From the NCBI RefSeq assembly GCF_026013615.1, contig NZ_JAPDPI010000036.1, forward strand, positions 1 through 52,906: a stretch of DNA of 52,906 nucleotides. Reading direction: 5' to 3'. Below, one piece after another: positions 47,502 through 52,906 of this stretch. Source of the stretch: Plebeiibacterium marinum. GTDB taxonomy: Bacteria > Bacteroidota > Bacteroidia > Bacteroidales > Marinilabiliaceae. Numbering within the stretch: the first letter of the stretch is position 1; every line of letters starts with the position of its first letter. Below the pieces are notes generated by a model, which made no database searches, had not been told where the DNA came from, and was given only the letters and a program-made list of their open reading frames with translations. Both the position numbers and the translations under genes were made by a program.

Positions 47502-48664
47502 GTTGGAAAAAAGTTAAACTTGGCAACACTGCAACTTTTACTAATGGATATGCATTTAAACCCCAAGATTGGGATTCAGAAGGGAAAGAAATAATTCGTA
47601 TACAAAATTTGACCGGCAAAGGAAAAGATATTAATTATTTCAACGGTGATATTGATGAAAAATATAAAGTTACTAAAGGTGACTTATTGATTTCATGGTC
47701 AGCTACATTAGGTATTTTTGAATGGCAAAAAGAAGACGCTTGGTTAAACCAACATATTTTCAAAGTAGTGTTTAATAAAATGGCTATTGACAAAGCATTC
47801 TTCAAACATTTAATTTCATCAATATTAATGTCGTTTTCCCAAAGAGTACACGGTTCAACAATGAAGCATATAACTAAGGGAAATTTTGACAACACCGATG
47901 TATCTATACCTTCTCTTCCCGAGCAAAAAAGAATAGCAACTATATTAGACAAAGCCGAGGCCTTATGCCAAAAAAACAAAGAACAACTGGCCGTATACGA
48001 TGAGCTTTTGCAATCTGTATTTTTAGATATTTTTGGTGATCCGGTGAGTAATCCTATGGGGTGGGAGAAGAAAGTATTGATTAATCTTATTTCAAATATT
48101 GATGGAGGATGGAGTCCAAAATGTGATGGTTTTTCTAGAAAAAGTAAAGAAAATTGGGCTATATTAACTTTATCATCCATATCAGAAAGAACATATAAAG
48201 AGACTTTTAATAAAAACCTACCTGAGTCTTTGTCTCCCAAAACAAACTTAGAAGTTAAATCAAACGATTTACTTTTTTCACGTAAAAACACAAAAGAATT
48301 AGTTGGGGCGTGCGCATATGTTTTTAATACTCAGCCTAAACTAATGATTCCTGATACGATCTTTAGAATCAATTATATTCCACTGAAAATTAACGGGGTT
48401 TATACATATTTTTTATTGAACCATATTAATTTCAGGAAAAGTATACAAAAACTTGCTACAGGCAGTGCCGGATCAATGCCAAATATTTCAAAAGAAAAAC
48501 TTAAAAAATTATATATTCCACTTCCTCCAATAACTCTTCAAAACAAATTTGCTCAAATAGTTGAAAATATTGAAGCTCAAAAGGAATTATTAAAAAAGAG
48601 TATAAACGAGAGTGATGATCTATTTAATGGATTAGTACAAAAAGCTTTTAAAGGAGAATTATAG
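47498..48664 (+). CDS. hsdS: Type I restriction-modification specificity subunit
   Basis: A 388-aa protein with two target-recognition domains (about 1-140 and 190-345), each followed by a coiled-coil conserved region. The first runs PSLPEQKRIATILDKAEALCQ and the second PLPPITLQNKFAQIVENIEAQ (each given as partial motif). These set the spacing between the two half-sites of the recognition sequence. Both halves are full length, so a bipartite asymmetric site is expected. Translationally coupled to hsdM. No second partial hsdS or recombinase is seen, so there is no sign of specificity switching here. Confidence 0.93.
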   Translation: MSWKKVKLGNTATFTNGYAFKPQDWDSEGKEIIRIQNLTGKGKDINYFNGDIDEKYKVTKGDLLISWSATLGIFEWQKEDAWLNQHIFKVVFNKMAIDKAFFKHLISSILMSFSQRVHGSTMKHITKGNFDNTDVSIPSLPEQKRIATILDKAEALCQKNKEQLAVYDELLQSVFLDIFGDPVSNPMGWEKKVLINLISNIDGGWSPKCDGFSRKSKENWAILTLSSISERTYKETFNKNLPESLSPKTNLEVKSNDLLFSRKNTKELVGACAYVFNTQPKLMIPDTIFRINYIPLKINGVYTYFLLNHINFRKSIQKLATGSAGSMPNISKEKLKKLYIPLPPITLQNKFAQIVENIEAQKELLKKSINESDDLFNGLVQKAFKGEL

Positions 48665-48692
48665 ACAAAACCAATCACTTAAAACCTAAACT

Positions 48693-49298
48693 ATGGGAAA
48701 TGATACTATAAAAATGATACTAAGCATTATAATTCCAATATTTACTGCTTTTGTATCTGCTGTAACAACTCATTATTTTAACAATAAATCATTTCGTTCA
48801 CCATTTAAAAGAACAAAAAAATTAGATGAGTTAAAAAGTCAAATGAACTTTTACGAAGAAATAGATACTGAATATTATAAGTTTATTAAAAAGAAATTTA
48901 TTGAAGATGACTTTTATCTACAAACAGGTATTCATACCGATTATGATACTATTCCGAAATATATTGAATTCAGAAATCAAATAGGAGATAAATATAATTG
49001 GAAGCAAATCAAAAGAGCTCGTTCATACTTTTCAACTATATCTGAGCAGATTGAAGTAAGTATAACCAAAATCGAGAATATTATTATGTGGATTTTTTCA
49101 GTTATAGGTTTTCTTTTAATATTTGCTGCAGTTGTTTTTATCAATATTCAAAAAGATGGAACCTTAACAGAAAAACTTGCCCTTTTATCATTAGTTTTTG
49201 TATCCGTATTTTTTGGCTTTGCATTTATAAAAGCTGTAGATCCTATTTATATAGCAAATCAAATGAAAAAGAGTTTAATCAAATCTCAACAAGTATAA
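48693..49298 (+). CDS. Membrane protein of unknown function, coupled to HEPN gene
   Basis: The 201-aa product has one hydrophobic segment at the N-terminus (ILSIIIPIFTAFVSAV, about 8-26), a soluble charged middle (about 35-125) and two adjoining C-terminal membrane segments (MWIFSVIGFLLIFAAVVFI and LLSLVFVSVFFGFAFI, about 131-185). I do not recognise a family. It is 28 bp downstream of hsdS and its stop overlaps the next start codon (TAATG), so it is probably made together with the HEPN protein. A membrane partner for a ribonuclease effector would fit the context; this is inference. Confidence 0.65.
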   Translation: MGNDTIKMILSIIIPIFTAFVSAVTTHYFNNKSFRSPFKRTKKLDELKSQMNFYEEIDTEYYKFIKKKFIEDDFYLQTGIHTDYDTIPKYIEFRNQIGDKYNWKQIKRARSYFSTISEQIEVSITKIENIIMWIFSVIGFLLIFAAVVFINIQKDGTLTEKLALLSLVFVSVFFGFAFIKAVDPIYIANQMKKSLIKSQQV

Positions 49299-50140
49299 TG
49301 ATTAGAATAGATATTCAAAAAAAGATTGATTATAAGGTTACTCTCGCAATTGAAGAGTTATTACAAACAGCTAGAACCCAGCAATTACATCCATGTGAAC
49401 TATTATTGGTTCAACAACATGGACATTTTTGGAATATCAATGGTAAAAAAGAATACATGATTGGTCCTGGTGAAGTAGGATTAAGTGCCTTTTCCCATAT
49501 AAATTATATTTATCGTCAAGCCAGAACTTTTCACTGGCAAGAAAATCTGGATTACAAAACCATCAATAAAAACCAACTTACAGCAATAGAAGATACTATT
49601 CACTCAGAAAAATTATTATACCTAAAAATCTGGGAAAACAATTACCTATTAGAACTATTTACTCAACTTTCAATTTTAGCTCAAGGTAAACATTACGATT
49701 GGGATCTTGAAATACCGACAACTCAAAAAAGCAATACAAAAGCAGACCATATACGAAATAATATAAAAAATCCATTACAAAATTTATGTCCCAAATTTTA
49801 TGAAATTTTAAATAAATCCTATTCTCAACAATTACGGAATGCAATAGCACATTCTCAATATGAATTCATTCAAGGTGGCATTAAATACTTGAATTATAAT
49901 CCTAGTAAGTTTTGCACTATTGAAGCAATGGGTTATACAGATTGGGAAGAAAGAATTGCATATACATTTGCAATATTCTTTGGTTTACATCGTCTCATGG
50001 ATATTATTCAAGAAGCTTATGCTAAAAAAACATTAGCCCAAGGAAATTCAATTGAAGTGAAAATTCCATACAAAGATGGATATGCTTACCAATTCTTAAC
50101 ATATATAGAGAATCAAAAAAGATGGGTTTTTAAACATTAA
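49298..50140 (+). CDS. HEPN-motif protein, putative RNase effector
   Basis: I place the start at the ATG at 49298, overlapping the upstream stop (TAATG), giving 280 aa; a longer frame from 49088 would lie inside the upstream gene. Residues 180-185 read RNAIAH, an R-x4-H motif in the helical context QQLRNAIAHSQYEF, which is the signature of HEPN ribonucleases. The downstream EERIAYTFAIFFGLHRLMDIIQEAY helix completes a HEPN-like bundle (quoted as partial segments). The N-terminal half (about 1-140) is not recognised. HEPN proteins serve as RNA-cleaving toxins in many defence systems. It stands between hsdS and the RloA/RloB pair. Confidence 0.65.
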   Translation: MIRIDIQKKIDYKVTLAIEELLQTARTQQLHPCELLLVQQHGHFWNINGKKEYMIGPGEVGLSAFSHINYIYRQARTFHWQENLDYKTINKNQLTAIEDTIHSEKLLYLKIWENNYLLELFTQLSILAQGKHYDWDLEIPTTQKSNTKADHIRNNIKNPLQNLCPKFYEILNKSYSQQLRNAIAHSQYEFIQGGIKYLNYNPSKFCTIEAMGYTDWEERIAYTFAIFFGLHRLMDIIQEAYAKKTLAQGNSIEVKIPYKDGYAYQFLTYIENQKRWVFKH

Positions 50141-50160
50141 AAATTATGTTCTTTTTTAAA

Positions 50161-50183
50161 ATATTGCAATTAAATTGCAATAT
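50161..50183. promoter_or_regulatory. Palindrome upstream of the RloA-like gene
   Basis: ATATTGCAAT (50161-50170) and ATTGCAATAT (50174-50183) form a perfect 10+10 palindrome around TAA. A further half-site-like ATTGCAA lies at 50195-50201, overlapping the upstream promoter element. It differs from the AGTGCAA operator of hsdM, so a separate control is likely. Confidence 0.65.
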
Positions 50184-50195
50184 CACAGAATACAA

Positions 50196-50226
50196 TTGCA
50201 AACAATACTTCTTTTTGCTATATTTG
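50196..50226 (+). promoter_or_regulatory. Bacteroidota promoter for the RloA/RloB pair
   Basis: TTG at 50196-50198, a 20-bp spacer and TATATTTG at 50219-50226 give a full match to the TTG-N19/21-TAnnTTTG pattern. The box ends 29 bp before the ATG at 50256. It shows that the ATPase pair has its own promoter rather than depending on the hsdM promoter. Confidence 0.65.
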
Positions 50227-50255
50227 TAAATAAATTACAATAAATATAAATAGAG

Positions 50256-51530
50256 ATGATACAAGAGCTAAAAATAAAGAATTTCCTGTCATTTAAAGAT
50301 GAGGTTGTATTCAGTTTTGAGGCTACATCTGATAAAACATTAGAAAATTACTATGTAGCCGAACAACCTGATGGTACACGACTTTTAAAGTTGGCTATGG
50401 TATATGGGGCAAATGCCTCAGGTAAAAGTAACTTAATAGCTGCTTTTCAGTTTTTGAACGATTTCACTTCCAATATACCGGAGGAAAAGGGAATGGATAC
50501 ACAGTTTGTTCCATTTATGTTTGACAAAACAATTTTAAAACCTGGAGTATTAGAACTGATATTTTATCCTAACGGGAAAAAGTATAAATATCAATTAATT
50601 ATTAATCCATCCGAAGTTTTAGAAGAAAAACTTTTTTTCTATCCGGGAACGCAACCTGCCGTTGTATTCGAAAGAACCTTTAACGAAAAAAGCAAAACAT
50701 CGATAATTGAATTTGGTGCAAAAATTAATATTTCAAATCAGGCGAAAGAAGCTATACAATTAAAGACATTAAAAAACACTTCTGTTTTAGCAGCATACAA
50801 TCAGGTAAACCTTTCAATAGCCGAAATAGATACGGTTAATGAATGGTTTGAAGATCAATATTTAAATTCAATCGATCCATACATGGATCTTACCGGATAT
50901 TCTGATGATGCGATTCAAAAAAGTAATGACGTAAAAGAACACGTTTTAGAATTTCTTAAAGAAGCAGATTTTAATATTACGGATGTCAAGTTCGAAGATA
51001 AGATAAGAAAGTTACCCGATTTCTTATTAAAAAATATTGATTCATCCCCTTTTTCTGACGAACAAAAGGAACAAATTAAAAAAGAAAAGGCAATTCATAT
51101 TGAAGAGACAGTTTTTACACATAAAGTTTTGATGGATGGAGAAGAAAAATATTTTTCTCTACCGGAAAGAAGGCAATCAAAAGGAACCTTAAGATATTAT
51201 GGTCTTTCTGCTCCTTTTTATCACACTATACAACGTAATGCTTTTCTTCCAATTGATGAAATCGGTTCGGCTCTGCATCCACTATTAGTCATTCATTTTA
51301 TTTCAGAATTTCTTAAAAAATCAGAAAGAGCCCAATTGTTATTCACAACACATAACATGTCTCTTTTAAATGAAAAAGATATTCTAAGAAAAGATGCTAT
51401 ATGGTTTACAGAGAAAAAAGAAGATGGAGCTACTGATTTATTTTCGATGTCAGACTTCAACTTCCGTAAAGAGTTGTCTTTTTTCAATGCATATAAAATT
51501 GGAAAATTTGGTGCAATACCTGAACTGTAA
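50256..51530 (+). CDS. RloA-like AAA/ABC-type ATPase
   Basis: A 424-aa SMC/ABC-like ATPase. It starts IQELKIKNFLSFKDEVVF, has Walker A GANASGKS at 51-58 and, near the C-terminus, Walker B with adjoining signature FLPIDEIGSALHP followed by the switch His in TTHNMSLL. The middle (about 90-320) is variable. With the RloB-like protein encoded 3 bp downstream it resembles the RloA/RloB pairs found in type I restriction loci and the AbiL phage-exclusion genes. It probably senses infection and controls the partner. Confidence 0.88.
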   Translation: MIQELKIKNFLSFKDEVVFSFEATSDKTLENYYVAEQPDGTRLLKLAMVYGANASGKSNLIAAFQFLNDFTSNIPEEKGMDTQFVPFMFDKTILKPGVLELIFYPNGKKYKYQLIINPSEVLEEKLFFYPGTQPAVVFERTFNEKSKTSIIEFGAKINISNQAKEAIQLKTLKNTSVLAAYNQVNLSIAEIDTVNEWFEDQYLNSIDPYMDLTGYSDDAIQKSNDVKEHVLEFLKEADFNITDVKFEDKIRKLPDFLLKNIDSSPFSDEQKEQIKKEKAIHIEETVFTHKVLMDGEEKYFSLPERRQSKGTLRYYGLSAPFYHTIQRNAFLPIDEIGSALHPLLVIHFISEFLKKSERAQLLFTTHNMSLLNEKDILRKDAIWFTEKKEDGATDLFSMSDFNFRKELSFFNAYKIGKFGAIPEL

Positions 51531-51533
51531 TCT

Positions 51534-52148
51534 ATGAGAAGAGCAAGAAAAGAACGTCGATTCAAATTAAAATATGCTGTCCTAGGTGAAGGCATTACTG
51601 AACAGTGGTATTTAAGTCATCTCAAGAAATATAAAGGCTATATATATAATATTAGACCTTCATTATTTGCAGATGTTAGCATTGAAAAAGCAGAAGGTAT
51701 TATTGACGAACTGCTTTCAGGAGGATGTGACCAGATTACTTTTTTAACAGATTACGATTCCATTGTGAATCAAGGAAAGAAAGATGTATTCGATAAAATT
51801 GTAGATAAATATAAAGATATTGAGGAGGTCTTAATTTGTGATTCCATGCCTAGTATTGAATATTGGTTTTTATTGCATTTCAAATACACAACAAAAGAGT
51901 ATCTTAATTGTGAGCAGGTTATCAAAGATCTTAAAACTCATATTTCTGACTACTCTAAAAAAGAGGTGTATTTAAAACAAGATAAATGGTTTAAAAGATT
52001 AATAGCAAACGATGGTTTAAACAAGGCCATTAGAAATGCCAATAACGGATTAAAACAATACGAAAAGGGGAATGTTGGAGATCATTTTCCATTTTCAAAA
52101 ATACATGAAGCTTTAAATGCTTTTGAAAATCATATAAAGAAAAAATAG
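51534..52148 (+). CDS. RloB-like protein (TOPRIM-like effector candidate)
   Basis: The 204-aa product matches the RloB family: RRARKERRFKLKYAVLGEGITEQWYL near the N-terminus (in segments), TFLTDYDS near residue 78 and MPSIEYWFLLHFKYT near 107. The GEGxTE and DxD pair look like the metal-binding residues of a TOPRIM-type nuclease domain, as in AriB/OLD-like effectors; that comparison is my inference. It is expected to act with the ATPase encoded 3 bp upstream. No signal peptide. A 236-bp gap with several hairpins follows. Confidence 0.85.
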   Translation: MRRARKERRFKLKYAVLGEGITEQWYLSHLKKYKGYIYNIRPSLFADVSIEKAEGIIDELLSGGCDQITFLTDYDSIVNQGKKDVFDKIVDKYKDIEEVLICDSMPSIEYWFLLHFKYTTKEYLNCEQVIKDLKTHISDYSKKEVYLKQDKWFKRLIANDGLNKAIRNANNGLKQYEKGNVGDHFPFSKIHEALNAFENHIKKK

Positions 52149-52226
52149 ATACCAGATAAATTAATTACAAACTAAATGGAGAAATAAATAGGACAAGAAT
52201 AAATAAAACATAAGAGCTTAAAACTC

Positions 52227-52353
52227 AAAAAGCGAATATCTATCGTTCCGCCAAGACACCAGGATATTCACTTTTTGCTACGCAGATTTTGATTTCCAGG
52301 AAATCCACAAACCTTGCTCGGGCTTGTTGTATCCGCACATTTCGTTTGCGAAA
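52227..52353. other. Cluster of three inverted repeats in an intergenic region
   Basis: The gap 52149-52384 is more GC-rich and structured than other gaps in the window. AAAAAG-C-GAATATC (52227-52240) pairs with GATATTC-A-CTTTTT (52263-52276), one mismatch. GATTTCC-A-GGAAATC (52291-52305) is a perfect palindrome. TTTCG-TTTG-CGAAA (52340-52353) is a small stem-loop. It could be a terminator for rloB with an operator, a structured RNA, or the end of an old mobile element. No open frame supports a gene. Confidence 0.45.
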
Positions 52354-52384
52354 ATAGAATTAATAATTTAAAAATAAAGAAAAC

Positions 52385-52606
52385 ATGGGCAAAAATCAAC
52401 ATGTTGTTCCTCATAATAACAAATGGGCAGTAAAAGGTGCCGGTAATAATAAAGCTACGAGAATCACTAATACTCAAAAAGAAGCTATTGATATAGCTAA
52501 AAGTATTTCTAAAAATCAACATTCAGAGCTTATTATTCATCGTCCCAATGGACAAATCCGTGATAAAAACAGTTACGGTAACGATCCGTTCCCTCCACGA
52601 GGATAG
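52385..52606 (+). CDS. DUF2188-family small protein
   Basis: The 73-aa product begins GKNQHVVPHNNKWAVKGAGN and contains the DUF2188 elements: WAVKGAGNNKATR, TQKEAIDIAKSI and LIIHRPNGQIRDKNSYGND. Members are small cytoplasmic proteins, often in restriction-modification and other accessory loci, with no settled function. No signal peptide or membrane segment. It is followed at once by a 10-bp hairpin and then by another small ORF, so it may be a short transcript of its own. Confidence 0.88.
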   Translation: MGKNQHVVPHNNKWAVKGAGNNKATRITNTQKEAIDIAKSISKNQHSELIIHRPNGQIRDKNSYGNDPFPPRG

Positions 52607-52623
52607 ATAACTAAATGTTTAAC

Positions 52624-52648
52624 AGAAGGAGAGTTTCCCTCTCCTTCT
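52624..52648 (+). terminator. 10-bp hairpin after the DUF2188 gene
   Basis: AGAAGGAGAG (52624-52633) pairs perfectly with CTCTCCTTCT (52639-52648) around TTTCC. It starts 17 bp after the DUF2188 stop codon. The following AATCAAATTTAA is only weakly T-rich, so termination may be partial. Confidence 0.65.
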
Positions 52649-52665
52649 AATCAAATTTAATAATA

Positions 52666-52839
52666 ATGGTAAAAAACTATAAATCACTTTTAGAAAATCA
52701 GGCAAAAAGAATGAATCCTGATAAAATTGAGATACAAAGATCCCTTTTCGAAGAACTACAAAGAACTCCACATGATGACTTAGTTCAATATATCAAAAAA
52801 GCCATGTTTGGTGGTAAGCATCCGGTAAACCACGCATAG
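52666..52839 (+). CDS. 57-aa protein of unknown function
   Basis: An ATG at 52666 opens a 57-codon frame starting MVKNYKSLLENQAKRMNPDK and ending FGGKHPVNHA. The composition is that of a soluble helical protein (KIEIQRSLFEELQRTPHDD, DLVQYIKKAMFGG), not of random sequence, and codon use matches its neighbours. I do not recognise a family. It follows the hairpin at 52624-52648 by 17 bp. It may be an accessory gene of the restriction locus, possibly a small regulator or antitoxin-like protein; this is only a guess from size and place. Confidence 0.55.
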   Translation: MVKNYKSLLENQAKRMNPDKIEIQRSLFEELQRTPHDDLVQYIKKAMFGGKHPVNHA

Positions 52840-52906
52840 GAAGCATTCATGCCAATATCTAAGTTTGGGCAAACTAAAAAATATTGGTATGTTGAATGAG
52901 AGAAAG

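Noticed and set aside
47635-48291. A 218-codon minus-strand open frame within hsdS
   Set aside because: It is antisense to an intact specificity gene, and its translation shows no domain.
49088-49297. An N-terminal extension of the HEPN-motif gene
   Set aside because: It would overlap the membrane-protein gene by 210 bp and encodes Cys/Phe/Tyr-rich nonsense; the ATG at 49298 in TAATG coupling is far more natural.
50161-50201. The RloA-upstream palindrome as a third copy of the WYL operator
   Set aside because: It shares TTGCA but the arms are ATATTGCAAT/ATTGCAATAT with a 3-bp spacer, not AGTGCAA-N5-TTGCACT, and the place relative to the promoter differs.

Overview
The window is AT-rich DNA from a member of the Bacteroidota. 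The evidence is the density of secreted polysaccharide-degrading enzymes, the absence of Shine-Dalgarno-like sites, TAnnTTTG-type promoter boxes, and 7TM-AraC regulators. A marine or anaerobic Marinilabiliales-like relative is my guess; the sequence alone does not fix the genus.

Region 1 (about 1-4100, minus strand): a fragment of an unidentified ORF, a small lipoprotein, methylglyoxal synthase, ATP-type 6-phosphofructokinase, an orphan periplasmic sugar-binding protein and a DUF2141 protein.

Region 2 (about 4160-33700): a 29-kb unidirectional carbohydrate-utilisation cluster on the minus strand, read from a TonB-dependent receptor at its upstream end. It encodes a beta-glucuronidase-type GH2 with the NxK uronate signature, GH3, a type-B carboxylesterase, a LacZ-like GH2, GH35, a large alpha/beta-hydrolase lipoprotein, GH106 alpha-L-rhamnosidase, GH43, an esterase, two paralogous Hsl-type hydrolases and a GH2 with an inserted LamG domain. 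It also holds a striking chimeric ORF: half a phosphotriesterase barrel fused to the C-terminal domain of a beta-galactosidase. No SusD, sulfatase or polysaccharide lyase is present. The activities together (Rha, GlcA, Gal, Ara/Xyl, acyl esters) would suit rhamnose/glucuronate-capped galactan side chains or plant glycosides; this is an inference. A divergent membrane-anchored AraC regulator at 33689 is the likely controller.

Region 3 (about 35100-43400, plus strand): a TolC/adaptor/RND efflux operon whose intergenic gaps carry a repeated leader element encoding very short basic peptides. It is followed by a second 7TM-AraC regulator, paralogous to the first, and a secreted endonuclease/exonuclease/phosphatase-family protein.

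Region 4 (about 43400-52906): a defence island. It holds a Cys/His-rich 68-aa protein, a PD-(D/E)XK nuclease-like protein overlapping a WYL regulator, type I modification (HsdM) and specificity (HsdS) genes, a membrane protein translationally coupled to a HEPN-motif protein, an RloA/RloB-like ATPase pair, a DUF2188 protein and a 57-aa ORF. hsdR is not in the window and may start just past its end. The promoters of hsdM and of the 68-aa gene carry the same 19-bp palindrome (AGTGCAA-N5-TTGCACT) at exactly the same distance from their promoter boxes, so the two units are probably co-regulated, most plausibly by the WYL protein encoded between them.
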